Part shown: one piece after another, positions 27,681 through 36,696 of the stretch
How the letters are laid out: the number at the start of each line of letters is the position of its first letter
Position numbering within the stretch: position 1 is the first letter of the stretch
NCBI RefSeq assembly: GCF_003258945.1
Contig: NZ_QLIX01000006.1
Span: 1-64,000 of the forward strand
Reading direction: 5' to 3'
DNA: 64,000 bases
Origin: Roseicella frigidaeris
GTDB taxonomy: Bacteria > Pseudomonadota > Alphaproteobacteria > Acetobacterales > Acetobacteraceae
Program-made: the position numbers and the translations under genes
The notes under the pieces: generated by a model
Database searches by the model: none
What the model saw: only the letters and a program-made list of their open reading frames with translations
What the model was told of the DNA's origin: nothing

Positions 27681-27852
27681 GCCGCGCCCTCCCCATCCGT
27701 CCCGCCGCCGCGCGCCCGGTTGGGCGCCCGGCAAGGCGGTTAGCAGAGGCAGCGGCCGGGCACGAGGGGGCGGAACCGTGCCGGGCGCGGGGCGCTATGC
27801 GCAACGACCGGCCCAGACGCAGGTCCGCAACAGATCCAGGAGGACCGCCACC

Positions 27853-28206
27853 ATGGCATCGCATCCGCTGCTGCACGGCATCGCCGCCGCAGCCCTGCTC
27901 ACCAGCCTCGCCGCCTGCAGCAACTCGCGCGACGGCAGCCCCGGCAACCCGCCCAGCACCTCGCTGCAGCGGGCCTATGACCGGGCGACTGGCAGCCCGC
28001 GCACCAGCGCCGACGGCACCGGCAACAACCCGAGCGGCACCGCCGCCGAGCGGGCGCTCGACCGCGCCGCCGGCACCGATGTCTCCGGCGCCTATCCGCG
28101 GCAGGCGGACGGCAAGCCGGGCAACCCGCCCGGCACGGCGGCCGAGCGCGCCTATGACCGGGCGACGGGCTCGAACACCTCGGGCGCCTATCCGGCCAAC
28201 CGCTGA
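27853..28206 (+). CDS. Small repeat-built lipoprotein
   Basis: 117 aa. The signal ends in the lipobox SLAACSN (cysteine near residue 22). The mature part consists of about three imperfect repeats of roughly 30-35 aa, each with GNPPGTAAERAYDRATG followed by a short TSGAYP-like spacer. AGGA lies upstream of ATG 27853. Highly polar, glycine- and proline-rich and probably disordered; no known family recognised. It converges with the SDR gene. Confidence 0.78.
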   Translation: MASHPLLHGIAAAALLTSLAACSNSRDGSPGNPPSTSLQRAYDRATGSPRTSADGTGNNPSGTAAERALDRAAGTDVSGAYPRQADGKPGNPPGTAAERAYDRATGSNTSGAYPANR

Positions 28207-28211
28207 GCCGC

Positions 28212-28242
28212 GCCGGGGAGGCGGCCCGCGCCCCTCCCCGGC
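28212..28242. terminator. Perfect hairpin between convergent genes
   Basis: GCCGGGGAGG at 28212-28221 pairs perfectly with CCTCCCCGGC at 28233-28242 over an 11-nt loop. It follows the repeat lipoprotein stop by 6 bases and precedes the SDR stop. No T-tract follows; the terminator role is inferred. Confidence 0.55.
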
Positions 28243-28257
28243 TCCCCTCGCCGCCGG

Positions 28258-29043
28258 TCAGACCACCGGGCTGCGGCCGCCATCGACATTGATCGCGGTG
28301 CCGGCGATGTAGCCGCCCGCCTCGCTGCAGAGGAACAGCGCGGTCGCGGCGAACTCCTCCGGCCGGCCGTAGCGGCCCATGGGCAGCGCGGCGCCGAGCT
28401 TGCCGAGCCACTCCTCGTAGCTCTCGTTGGTCTTGCTCGCGGCGTGCCGGCGGCGGTGCTGATCGCTATCGATCAGGCCGACCAGCAGGGCGTTCACCAG
28501 GATGTTGTGCTTCGCGCCCTCATTGGCCTGCACCTTGGTCAGCGCCATGCCGGCGGCGCGGCTGACCGCGGTCGGCGCCCCCTCGGCCGGCGGCGCCTTG
28601 GCGCCGGTGTTGAGCACGTTGATGATGCGCCCCCAGCGCCGCGCCTGCATGCCCGGCCAGGCCAGCCGGCCGAGCCGGATGGCGGCGAAGAGCTTGAGGT
28701 CGAGATCGTTCTGCCAGAGCGCGTCGGAGATCTCGAGGAAGGGCCCGCGCTGGCTGGTGCCGGCGTTGTTCACCAGGATGTCGAGCTTGCCGAAGGCCTT
28801 CTCGGCCGCGGCGAAGGCCGCCTCGCAACCCTCGGCGGTGCTGATATCGGCGGCGACCGGGGCGATGGCGGCGCCCGGCGCGGCGCGTTCGATCTCGGCC
28901 TTGGCCTGCGCGAGTTGCTCGGCGCCGCGCGCGACGATCGCCACCTGCGCCCCGGCGGCGGCGAAGGCCCGCGCGATGGCGAGGCCGAGCCCCTTCGAGC
29001 CGCCGGTGATCAGCGCCGCCCGGCCATCCAATCGCAATTCCAT
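28258..29043 (-). CDS. Short-chain dehydrogenase/reductase (SDR)
   Basis: 261 aa classical SDR. The cofactor motif TGGSKGLGLAIA lies near residue 13 and NNAG near 90. The catalytic serine falls in the NVLNTGAK-type strand and the YxxxK region is altered: PTAVSRAAGMALTKVQ shows Ser-Arg-Ala-Ala before the lysine-containing helix rather than a clear Tyr-x3-Lys. Substrate unknown. ATG 29043 begins MELRLDGRAALITGG; extension upstream would run into tRNA-His. The C-terminus INVDGGRSPVV is typical. Confidence 0.88.
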   Translation of the reverse strand: MELRLDGRAALITGGSKGLGLAIARAFAAAGAQVAIVARGAEQLAQAKAEIERAAPGAAIAPVAADISTAEGCEAAFAAAEKAFGKLDILVNNAGTSQRGPFLEISDALWQNDLDLKLFAAIRLGRLAWPGMQARRWGRIINVLNTGAKAPPAEGAPTAVSRAAGMALTKVQANEGAKHNILVNALLVGLIDSDQHRRRHAASKTNESYEEWLGKLGAALPMGRYGRPEEFAATALFLCSEAGGYIAGTAINVDGGRSPVV

Positions 29044-29120
29044 GGAGCGTTCCCCCATCCCTCTCTGGCGGCATCCTGCCGGGCCGGCGGCCAAGGGGAA
29101 AGAGAGGGGGGGGGGGGAAG

Positions 29121-29197
29121 ATGGGGCGACCAACGGGACTCGAACCCGTGACATCCAGGACCACAACCTGGCGCTCTACCAACTGAGCTATGGCCGC
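29121..29197 (-). tRNA. tRNA-His (anticodon GTG)
   Basis: The minus strand reads GGCGGCCATAGCTCAGTTGG and folds into a cloverleaf. The anticodon loop TTGTGGT carries GTG. The extra 5' G (-1) opposite C73, the identity mark of tRNA-His, is present. The T arm has GGTTCGAGTCC and CCA is encoded (29121-29123). A run of 11 C follows a few bases downstream on the minus strand. Confidence 0.97.
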
Positions 29198-29311
29198 CAC
29201 CGAGCCCGGGCGCCGTGGCACCCGGGCGGCGCGTGATAGGGCTCCGGCGAAGTGCGGTCAAGATTGGCCGCACGCCGCCCCGGGCGATTGGTCAGGGGGC
29301 GGAGTCCCGCT

Positions 29312-30505
29312 CTAGCCGGCGGCCGCCGTCAACTGCCGGCCACGCCCGGCCGCCCAGGCCCGCAGCCGCTCCAGCGCCTCGTCCAGCACCGCCTCGCCCT
29401 TGCAGAAGGCGAAGCGGGCATAGTGGCTCGGCGCCTCGGCCGAGGCGTAGAAGGCGGTGACCGGGATGGCGGTCACCTTCGCCTCCTCGGTGATGGTCCG
29501 GCAGAAGGCGACGTCGTCGCCGTTGAAGCCGAGCGGCCGGACATCGGTGGTGATGAAGTAGGAGCCCTGGGTCGGCAGCACGCCGAAGCCGATCGCCGCC
29601 AGGCCACGCGCCAGGCGGTCGCGCTTGGCCTGGAGCTGCGCCGAGAGGCCGGCGAAATAGGCATCCTCCTTCATCAGCCCGACCGCGACGCCGCGCTGCA
29701 GGTTCGGCGCCGTGGTGAAGGTGAGGTTCTGGTGCGCCTTGGCGACATTGCCGGCGAGGCTGCGGTCGCAGGTGATGTAGCCGACCTTCCAGCCGGTGAG
29801 GCTGAAGGTCTTGCCGGCGCTGCCGATGCGCATGCAGCGCTCGCGCATGCCGGGCAGCGTCATCAGCGGGATGTGCCGCCAGCCGTCGAAGGTGAGGTGC
29901 TCGTAGACCTCGTCGCAGATGGCGTAGCAATCGTGCCGGCGGATCAGCTCGGCGAGGAAGGCGAGCTCGGCGGTGGTGAAGACCTTGCCGGTCGGGTTCA
30001 TCGGCGTGTTGAGCAGGATCGCCTTGGTCCTCGGCCCGAAGGCGGCGGCCAGCTCGGCCCGCGGCAGCGCCCAGTCGGGCGGCGAGAGCCGCACCAGCTT
30101 CGGCACCGCGCCGAGCAGCTTCACCACCGGCAGGTAGGTGTCATACAGCGGCTCGATCAGCACGCATTCGTCGCCGGGATTGAGCACGGCCATGAGGCAG
30201 GCGGTGATCGCCTCGGTGGCGCCGGAGGTGACGACCACCTCGCTCGCCGGATCGGCCTCGATGCCGTAGAAGCGGCGGTTGTGCGCGGCGACGGCCTGGC
30301 GAAGTTCGGGCACGCCGGTCAGCGGCGGGTACTGGTTGCGGCCATCCCGGAGCGCCGCCGCGGCCGCCTCGATCACGTCCTCCGGCCCGTCATAGTCGGG
30401 GAAGCCCTGGCCGAGATTGATCGCGCCGTGCTCCAGCGCCAGCGCGCTCATGACGGTGAAGATGGTCGTGCCGGTGGCCGATAGCAGGCTGTTCTGGGGC
30501 TGCAT
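29312..30505 (-). CDS. Class I aminotransferase (kynurenine/methionine aminotransferase-like)
   Basis: 397 aa fold-type I PLP enzyme. Motifs are NLGQGFPDYDGPEDV near residue 29, TSGATEAITACLMA near 93, LLNTPMNPTGKVF near 164 and the PLP lysine in SAGKTFSLTGWKVGYI near 234. The pattern fits the KAT/YbdL group that transaminates methionine, kynurenine or glutamine-type substrates, also annotated as DapC-like in some genomes. Monocistronic, divergent from glnB. Confidence 0.9.
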   Translation of the reverse strand: MQPQNSLLSATGTTIFTVMSALALEHGAINLGQGFPDYDGPEDVIEAAAAALRDGRNQYPPLTGVPELRQAVAAHNRRFYGIEADPASEVVVTSGATEAITACLMAVLNPGDECVLIEPLYDTYLPVVKLLGAVPKLVRLSPPDWALPRAELAAAFGPRTKAILLNTPMNPTGKVFTTAELAFLAELIRRHDCYAICDEVYEHLTFDGWRHIPLMTLPGMRERCMRIGSAGKTFSLTGWKVGYITCDRSLAGNVAKAHQNLTFTTAPNLQRGVAVGLMKEDAYFAGLSAQLQAKRDRLARGLAAIGFGVLPTQGSYFITTDVRPLGFNGDDVAFCRTITEEAKVTAIPVTAFYASAEAPSHYARFAFCKGEAVLDEALERLRAWAAGRGRQLTAAAG

Positions 30506-31195
<690 letters not shown>

Positions 31196-31341
31196 TCGCA
31201 GCGGCGGCCCGGCAGGACGGGCCGCCGCAGACACGCTGCGGCCGGGACAAGCCCACGGCCCGCGGCGGCGAGCCCGGGTTCCGCGTCGCCGAGGCGGCGC
31301 GGGCGCGGGTTGCGGCGTGCGCCGCGCCTAGGGGGCGAAGG

Positions 31342-31362
31342 GGAGACCCCGCAAGGGTCTCC
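31342..31362 (+). repeat. Perfect hairpin in the glnB-glnA gap
   Basis: GGAGACCC at 31342-31349 pairs perfectly with GGGTCTCC at 31355-31362 around CGCAA. It ends 30 bases before the glnA start codon and lacks a T-tract. It could stabilise or attenuate the glnA message; function unknown. Confidence 0.6.
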
Positions 31363-31392
31363 GGGACCAGTCAGAGTAACAGGACGCACGAC

Positions 31393-32814
31393 ATGGCAGA
31401 TAACACAGCCGCCGTCTCCAAGGTCATGGACATGATCAAGGAGCACAGCGTCGAGTACGTGGACTTCCGCTTCACCGACCCGCGCGGCAAGTGGCAGCAT
31501 ACCGCCCAGCACGTCTCCACCGTGAGCGAAGACACCTTCGTCGACGGCATCATGTTCGACGGCTCCTCGATCGCCGGCTGGAAGGCGATCAACGAGTCCG
31601 ACATGATCCTGATGCCGGATGCCGAGACGGCCTGCATGGATCCGTTCTCCGCCAAGCCGCAGCTGATCCTGATCTGCGACATCATCGAGCCCTCGACCGG
31701 CCAGTTCTACGCCCGCGACCCGCGCGCCACGGCCAAGCTGGCCTCGGCCTATGTGCAGTCGAGCGGCGTCGGCGACACGGTGCTGGTGGGCGCCGAGGCC
31801 GAGTTCTTCGTCTTCGACAGCGTGCGCTTCGGCACGGGCGGCAATTTCGGCAGCTACTTCCTCGAGAGCATCGAGGGCCCGGGCGCCAACATGAAGGAGT
31901 ACCCGGAAGGCAATATGGGCCACCGGCCCGGCGTGAAGGGCGGCTACTTCCCGGTCCCGCCGGTCGATAGCGAGCAGGACCTGCGCGCCGAGATGCTCTC
32001 GACCATGGGCGAGATGGGCCTGCCGATCGAGAAGCACCACCACGAGGTGGCGCAGTCTCAGCACGAGCTCGGCACCCGCTTCGGCAAGCTGGTCACGATG
32101 GCCGACCAGATGCAGATCTACAAGTACTGCGTGCACAACGTGGCGCACAGCTACGGCAAGACCGCGACCTTCATGCCGAAGCCGATCTACGGCGACAACG
32201 GCTCGGGCATGCACACCCATCTTTCCATCTGGAAGGAGGGCAAGCCGATGTTCGCCGGGACCGGCTATGCCGACCTGAGCGAGATGTGCCTCTACGCCAT
32301 CGGCGGCATCATCAAGCACGCCAAGGCGGTGAACGCCTTCACCAACCCCTCCACCAACTCCTACAAGCGGCTGATCCCGGGCTTCGAGGCGCCGGTGCTG
32401 CTGGCCTATTCGGCCCGCAACCGCTCCGCCTCCTGCCGCATCCCCTACACCACCAGCCCGAAGGCGAAGCGCGTCGAGGTGCGGTTCCCCGACCCGTCGG
32501 CGAACCCCTACCTCGCCTATGCCGCGCTCACCATGGCGGCGATGGACGGGATCAAGAACAAGATCCATCCGGGCGACCCGATGGACAAGGACCTCTACGA
32601 CCTGCCGCCGGAGGAGCTGAAGGGCATCCCGACGGTCTGCGGCTCGCTGCGCGAGGCGCTCGGCGCGCTGGAGGCGGATCACGAGTTCCTGCTCGAGGGC
32701 GGCGTCTTCTCCGAGGACCAGATCGCCAGCTACATCGAGCTCAAGTGGAACGAGGTGTACCGCTTCGAGCACACGCCGCACCCGGTCGAGTTCGAGATGT
32801 ACTACTCGGTCTGA
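31393..32814 (+). CDS. glnA: Glutamine synthetase type I
   Basis: 473 aa, standard GSI-beta length. It makes glutamine from glutamate, ammonia and ATP as a dodecamer. Visible motifs are [16 protein letters not shown] near residue 50, [13 protein letters not shown] near 132, [13 protein letters not shown] near 270 and [10 protein letters not shown] near 340. The adenylylation tyrosine falls in [10 protein letters not shown] (Tyr402), so GlnE-mediated control is expected. ATG 31393 begins [15 protein letters not shown]. Two strong hairpins follow the stop codon. Confidence 0.98.
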   Translation: MADNTAAVSKVMDMIKEHSVEYVDFRFTDPRGKWQHTAQHVSTVSEDTFVDGIMFDGSSIAGWKAINESDMILMPDAETACMDPFSAKPQLILICDIIEPSTGQFYARDPRATAKLASAYVQSSGVGDTVLVGAEAEFFVFDSVRFGTGGNFGSYFLESIEGPGANMKEYPEGNMGHRPGVKGGYFPVPPVDSEQDLRAEMLSTMGEMGLPIEKHHHEVAQSQHELGTRFGKLVTMADQMQIYKYCVHNVAHSYGKTATFMPKPIYGDNGSGMHTHLSIWKEGKPMFAGTGYADLSEMCLYAIGGIIKHAKAVNAFTNPSTNSYKRLIPGFEAPVLLAYSARNRSASCRIPYTTSPKAKRVEVRFPDPSANPYLAYAALTMAAMDGIKNKIHPGDPMDKDLYDLPPEELKGIPTVCGSLREALGALEADHEFLLEGGVFSEDQIASYIELKWNEVYRFEHTPHPVEFEMYYSV

Positions 32815-32822
32815 GGGTCCGG

Positions 32823-32855
32823 GGCCGGCGCCGTCCCGCGCGGACGGCGCCGGCC
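32823..32855 (+). terminator. First hairpin after glnA
   Basis: A perfect 14-bp stem: GGCCGGCGCCGTCC (32823-32836) with GGACGGCGCCGGCC (32842-32855) over a 5-nt CGCGC loop. It starts 8 bases past the glnA stop. No T-tract follows directly, so it may act jointly with the next hairpin. Confidence 0.7.
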
Positions 32856-32868
32856 GCCCATTCTGCCA

Positions 32869-32899
32869 CGCCGCCGGGCGCCCGCGCCCGGCGGCGTCT
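32869..32899 (+). terminator. Second hairpin after glnA
   Basis: CGCCGCCGGGC (32869-32879) pairs perfectly with GCCCGGCGGCG (32886-32896), followed by TCTT. With the previous hairpin it forms a tandem terminator for the glnBA transcript. Confidence 0.7.
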
Positions 32900-32968
32900 T
32901 GCGTCCTGCCACCCGCGCCGGCGGCGGGATCGGAAACCGATGCCGCTTCGATGCTTTGTTGAGGCGTG

Positions 32969-33250
32969 ATGTACCTTCTCGCCCTGCTCGTCCCGCCCCT
33001 CGCCATCCTGCTCGCCGGCCGTCCCTTCCAGGCGGTGTTCAACGGCCTGCTCTGGCTGGCCGGGCTGCTGCTCCTGATCCTTCCCTTCGTGCCGGGGCTG
33101 CTGACCTGGGCTCTCGCCGTGCTATGGGCCGTCCTCGTCGTGCGCGGCCGGAAGCAGGAGGCGCGCGACCGGCGACTGATCGAGACGGCGCTCGAGCGCG
33201 ACCGCGCTAGACCACGATCCGCTCACTCCGGTTCGCGGAGCATGGTCTAG
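32969..33250 (+). CDS. YqaE/Pmp3-like small membrane protein with repeat-encoded tail
   Basis: 93 aa. Two hydrophobic segments with VPPLAILLAGRPFQAVFNGLLW resemble the YqaE/Pmp3 (UPF0057) family of small stress-linked membrane proteins. A charged tail RGRKQEARDRRLIETALERD follows. The last 15 or so residues and the stop codon are encoded inside a CTAG-bounded palindrome (33204-33253). ATG at 32969 and an adjacent GTG at 32966 are both possible starts. The family's core is about 50-60 aa, so this protein is long. Confidence 0.75.
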   Translation: MYLLALLVPPLAILLAGRPFQAVFNGLLWLAGLLLLILPFVPGLLTWALAVLWAVLVVRGRKQEARDRRLIETALERDRARPRSAHSGSRSMV

Positions 33251-33253
33251 CGC
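33204..33253. repeat. CTAG-containing palindrome inside a gene's 3' end
   Basis: GCGCTAGACCA at the left and TGGTCTAGCGC at the right are perfectly complementary, with further pairing inward (GATCCGC / GCGGAGC, mismatched at two positions) around a 12-nt loop. The left half is read through as codons, and the right CTAG gives the stop codon of the YqaE-like gene. It touches family B copy B2. Confidence 0.75.
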
Positions 33254-33307
33254 GTTGTTTGGTCGCGTGATTCACGCCTTCGGTGTTTCCACCTCAGGCG
33301 ATCACGC
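33227..33307 (+). repeat. Family B element, copy B2
   Basis: Shares CCGGTTCGCGGA, GTTTGGTCGCGTG, CACGCCTTCGGTG and GGCGATCACGC with copy B1 (25641-25723), at matched spacing. GCGTGAT / ATCACGC and CGCCT / AGGCG, with GGTG / CACC inside, form a nested stem. It overlaps the right half of the CTAG palindrome at 33204-33253. Confidence 0.75.
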
Positions 33308-33364
33308 TCCAGCCGGGTCGGCTGATCCCGCGGCCATTGCGGCCCGGGCAGGGGGAGGATGCGG

Positions 33365-33565
33365 ATGGCGCGATCGCTCTGGTCGCTCGGGGCGTTGCTC
33401 GTGCTGCTCGGGCTCGCCGCCCATGTCTTCGGCTGGGACAGCCTGCTGGAAATCCCGGAAGCGGCCATCGCCGCGATCAGGGCGGCGCCCGCCACCTATG
33501 GGGTCGTCGCCCTCGGTGTGCTGCTGATGCTGGTCGCGCGCATGATGGGGCGCCGGCGCGGCTGA
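33365..33565 (+). CDS. Small membrane protein, unknown
   Basis: 66 aa with two hydrophobic segments (SLGALLVLLGLAAHVFGW and TYGVVALGVLLMLVARMM) joined by a short amphipathic stretch with LLEIPEAAIAAIRAAP, ending in basic GRRRG. GGGGGAGG sits about 7 bases before ATG 33365, so I prefer it to ATG 33359, which would touch the ribosome-binding site. No family recognised. Confidence 0.6.
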   Translation: MARSLWSLGALLVLLGLAAHVFGWDSLLEIPEAAIAAIRAAPATYGVVALGVLLMLVARMMGRRRG

Positions 33566-33650
33566 GGGCATCTGCGGCAGGCAACCCATCGCCGGTCTCC
33601 GCGTAGACTCACCCGATAGCGTCCCCCTCCACAGCCACAGGGAATGCGCC

Positions 33651-33929
33651 ATGGAACCCTGGAAGCCGATCACGTCGGCGCCGCGGGATGGCAGCACGGT
33701 CCTCGCCTATCTGCCGGCGCAGCTCGATCCGGACCGGCGGCAGGATGTCGTGGCGATCTTCTGGGACGCCGCCTGCGGCTGGTCGACCGCCTATAGCGGC
33801 GCGCGCCTCGACAGCGAGCCGACCTATTGGATGCCGTTGCCGCCGCCGCCGGGCCAGGCTGCGGCGCCAGCCGCGCCGCGCGGCCGCCGCCGGTCCCCCT
33901 CCCCCCGGCCGAATCACCTGCATCCCTGA
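33651..33929 (+). CDS. DUF551-like small protein
   Basis: 92 aa. The start WKPITSAPRDGSTVLAYLP and the late PTYWMPLPPPP frame a short domain reminiscent of DUF551, often found in phage and bacterial genomes with unknown function. A basic, proline-rich tail follows. It converges with the phosphodiesterase gene 15 bases away. Family call is by motif resemblance only. Confidence 0.6.
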   Translation: MEPWKPITSAPRDGSTVLAYLPAQLDPDRRQDVVAIFWDAACGWSTAYSGARLDSEPTYWMPLPPPPGQAAAPAAPRGRRRSPSPRPNHLHP

Positions 33930-33944
33930 CCCCCGCGACCAGCC

Positions 33945-34763
33945 TCAACCGGTCGTCGTCTCGGCCCGGATCTCGGCCAGCCAGGGACAGTCAAGCCCCT
34001 CGGGGGCGACCAGCGCCGTCTCGACGGCCTCCGCGCCGAGCCGGTGCAGCAGCGCGCCGGTGCGCCGCTCCCCCGGGATGCCGCGCTGCATCTCGGGCTC
34101 GCAGACGAAGGAGAGCGGCGGCGCCCAGGCATAGCGCACCGGCCCGAGCTGGAAGCCGTGATGCAGGTGCAGATGGCCTGAGGCGACGAGGCGCAGCGCC
34201 GGATGGTCGAGCAGCGGCCGCAGGGCCGGCCGTGCCTCGGGCGCGACGGACCAGTAGTCGAAGCCCGGATCCTCGAGCCGGGTCGTGAAGACGGGGGTGT
34301 GCAGGAAGACCGCCAGGCGGCGGTCGCCGAGGCCGGCCGTGGCGTCCCGGATGAAGCCCGCCTGCACCCCCTCCTCCGCCAGCCCGGTGCCCATGACCTC
34401 GCTGTTGAGGCCGATGATCCGCCAGCCCGGCAGGTCGCGCCGCCAGGCATCCGGGCCGGCGATGCGGCGGAAGCGCGCCAGCCTTGCGGTCTCCACCGGC
34501 TGCGTCGGGCTGGTGCGCGGGTCGCTGCCGACATCGTGGTTGCCGGGCAGCATCAGCACCGGGGCCGGCAGGTCGCGCAGCAGCCCGGCGGCGAATTCCA
34601 GATCGGCATCGCCGCCCGCGCCGTCCAGCGACAGGTCGCCCGTCGCCACGACCAGCCCCGGCCGCGCCGCCGCCGCCCAGTCCCGGATCAGGGCGAGGTT
34701 GCGCCGGAACAAGGTGTTGCGGGGCGAGAGGTGCAGGTCGGTGATCTGCAGGATGCTGGTCAT
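33945..34763 (-). CDS. Calcineurin-like metallophosphoesterase (cyclic-nucleotide phosphodiesterase-like)
   Basis: 272 aa. Metal-binding motifs in the expected order are ITDLHLS (D-x-H) near residue 7, ATGDLSLDG (GD) near 40, LPGNHDVG (GNHD) near 72, FLHTPVF near 152 and SGHLHLHHG (GHxH) near 195. The arrangement fits the CpdA/Icc class of phosphodiesterases. Start ATG 34763 (MTSILQITDLHLS); the much longer upstream open frame is antisense to the DMT carrier and was rejected. Confidence 0.9.
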   Translation of the reverse strand: MTSILQITDLHLSPRNTLFRRNLALIRDWAAAARPGLVVATGDLSLDGAGGDADLEFAAGLLRDLPAPVLMLPGNHDVGSDPRTSPTQPVETARLARFRRIAGPDAWRRDLPGWRIIGLNSEVMGTGLAEEGVQAGFIRDATAGLGDRRLAVFLHTPVFTTRLEDPGFDYWSVAPEARPALRPLLDHPALRLVASGHLHLHHGFQLGPVRYAWAPPLSFVCEPEMQRGIPGERRTGALLHRLGAEAVETALVAPEGLDCPWLAEIRAETTTG

Positions 34764-34901
34764 GCGGCGCCCTCTCGTGACCCGCCAGGATAGTCGCCAT
34801 CCGGCGCTGAAAGTGAAGGGCAGGAGCGGGACGGCCGGTGCCCAAGGCCCTATCCTGGGTGGAACCCCACCGCATGGCCACCGGCCGGCAAGGACCCTGC
34901 C

Positions 34902-35813
34902 TTGAGCGCGACCACCACCGACGCGGCCCCCGAGCGGGTCCTGCGCGGCGTCCTCCTGATCATCGCCTCGGTCATCCTCTTCTCCGTCTCGGACGCGATG
35001 TCGAAGCTGCTGCGGCTGCAGGGCATGCCCGTGGTCGAGATCGCCTGGATCCGCTACATCGTCTTCCTCCTCTTCGCGCTCGGCATCGCCTGGCACGGCC
35101 GCGCGATGCGCCTGCGGCCGAAGCGGCTCCGCCTGCAGCTGCTGCGCGGGATCACCCTGGTCGGCTCGGCGGTGCTCTTCGTCGCCGGGCTCGGGCATCT
35201 GCAGATCGCCGAGGCGACGGCGATCACCTATGTCTCCCCCGGCTTCGTCACCGCGCTGTCCATCCTCTTCCTCGGCGAGAAGGTCGGCATCCGGCGCTGG
35301 GCGGCGGTGCTGGTCGGGTTCATCGGGGTGATGATCGTCATCCGGCCGGGCAGCGGCGCGATCCAGATGGCGGCCCTCTTCCCCCTCGCCTCCGCCTTCT
35401 GCTGGGCGGCGACCATCGTCATCACCCGCCGCATGGGCGCCGGCGACCTGACCGAGACAACGGTGCTCTGGTCGGCCGGCACCGGCCTCCTGCTCCTCAC
35501 CCTCCTCGTGCCCTTCGTCTTCCAGACCCCCAACCTCGCCCAGCTCGGCATCGGGCTGCTGCACGGCGCCTGCGCCTCGGTCGGGCAGTATCTCGTCATC
35601 CTCGCCTACCGGCAGGCCGCGGCCTCGGTGCTCGCGCCCTTCTCCTATGTGCAGCTGCTGTTCTCGACCACGCTCGGCTGGCTCATCTTCGCCTCGGTGC
35701 CGGATGGCGGCACGCTGCTCGGCGCCGCGGTCATCATCGCCAGCGGCCTCTACACCGTGCACCGCGAGCGGGTGCGGGCGCGGGAGCGCCGGATGCAGGC
35801 ACGGCATGGCTGA
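34902..35813 (+). CDS. EamA-family (DMT superfamily) transporter
   Basis: 303 aa with ten hydrophobic segments in two EamA repeats. It is an inner-membrane drug/metabolite carrier of unknown substrate. FSVSDAMSKLLRLQGMPVVEIAWIRY opens repeat 1, and the AEATAITYVSPGFVTALSILFLGEK segment is typical. The start is TTG at 34902 with AAGGA 7 bases upstream. First of four consecutive plus-strand genes reaching 39136. Confidence 0.9.
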   Translation: MSATTTDAAPERVLRGVLLIIASVILFSVSDAMSKLLRLQGMPVVEIAWIRYIVFLLFALGIAWHGRAMRLRPKRLRLQLLRGITLVGSAVLFVAGLGHLQIAEATAITYVSPGFVTALSILFLGEKVGIRRWAAVLVGFIGVMIVIRPGSGAIQMAALFPLASAFCWAATIVITRRMGAGDLTETTVLWSAGTGLLLLTLLVPFVFQTPNLAQLGIGLLHGACASVGQYLVILAYRQAAASVLAPFSYVQLLFSTTLGWLIFASVPDGGTLLGAAVIIASGLYTVHRERVRARERRMQARHG

Positions 35814-35878
35814 GGGGCGGGGTTGCCGGAGCGCCAGGATCGCCGCACCATGCCGCAGTGCAACAGGCGGGGTGCACG

Positions 35879-36652
35879 ATGCAGCAGGGCGGACAGGCCG
35901 GCCGCTTCGCCGGGCGGGTCGCCGTCGTCACCGGCGCCGCGCGTGGCATCGGCGCGGCGACCGCGGCGCGGCTGGCGGCCGAGGGCGCGCGGCTCCTGCT
36001 CGCCGACCGGCTGCCGGCGGTGGCCGGGACGGCCGCGGCGATCGGCGCCGAATCCCTCACCCTCGACCTCGCTTCGCGCGAGGCCGGGGAGGCGCTGGCC
36101 GCCGCCGCCCTCGGCGCCTTCGGCCGCATCGACATCCTGGTCAACAATGCCGGCATCGGCGGCTCCAGGCCCCTCGCCGACTCGGACGACGCGCTGCTCG
36201 AGCGCTTCATCGACACCAACCTGACCGCGGTGCTGCGCGTGACCCGGGCGGTGCTGCCGCATCTGCCGCGGCCGGGCGGGCGCATCGTCTCGGTCTCCTC
36301 CGTCTTCGGCCTCGCCGGGGTGCCGGGCACGACGGCCTATGCGGTCGCCAAGGCCGGCATCGCGCAGATGACGCGCCAGCTCGCCGCCGAGCTTGGCCCC
36401 GCCGGCATCCTGGTGAATGCCGTGGCGCCCGGCGTCATCGAGACGGCGATGACCGAGGGCCATCTGGCGAATGCCTATTACCACCGCGCGGTGCTTGCCC
36501 CGACGCCGCTGCGCCGCGCCGCGAAGCCGGAGGAGGTCGCCGCGGTGATCGCCTTCCTCGCCTCGGAGGACGCCTCCTACGTCACCGGCCAGGTGATCGG
36601 CGTCGATGGCGGCTGGCTCGCGGCCCGGCACCTGCCGCGCGAGGAGGATTGA
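35879..36652 (+). CDS. Short-chain dehydrogenase/reductase
   Basis: 257 aa classical [18 protein letters not shown] near residue 18 binds NAD(P), and NNAGIGGS lies near 84. The catalytic serine region is VSSVFGLAG, and YAVAKAG gives the Tyr-x3-Lys pair near 150. The C-terminus YVTGQVIGVDGGW is canonical. Substrate unknown. It lies 65 bases after the DMT carrier and 44 before the deacetylase. Confidence 0.92.
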   Translation: MQQGGQAGRFAGRVAVVTGAARGIGAATAARLAAEGARLLLADRLPAVAGTAAAIGAESLTLDLASREAGEALAAAALGAFGRIDILVNNAGIGGSRPLADSDDALLERFIDTNLTAVLRVTRAVLPHLPRPGGRIVSVSSVFGLAGVPGTTAYAVAKAGIAQMTRQLAAELGPAGILVNAVAPGVIETAMTEGHLANAYYHRAVLAPTPLRRAAKPEEVAAVIAFLASEDASYVTGQVIGVDGGWLAARHLPREED

Positions 36653-36696
36653 CCCGGCGGCCCCTTCGCCGCCCGCCCGGACGAGAGGACAGTGCG

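Noticed and set aside
34764-35807. Upstream extension of the phosphodiesterase frame to 620 codons
   Set aside because: The extension is antisense to the DMT carrier; the family N-terminus starts at 34763.
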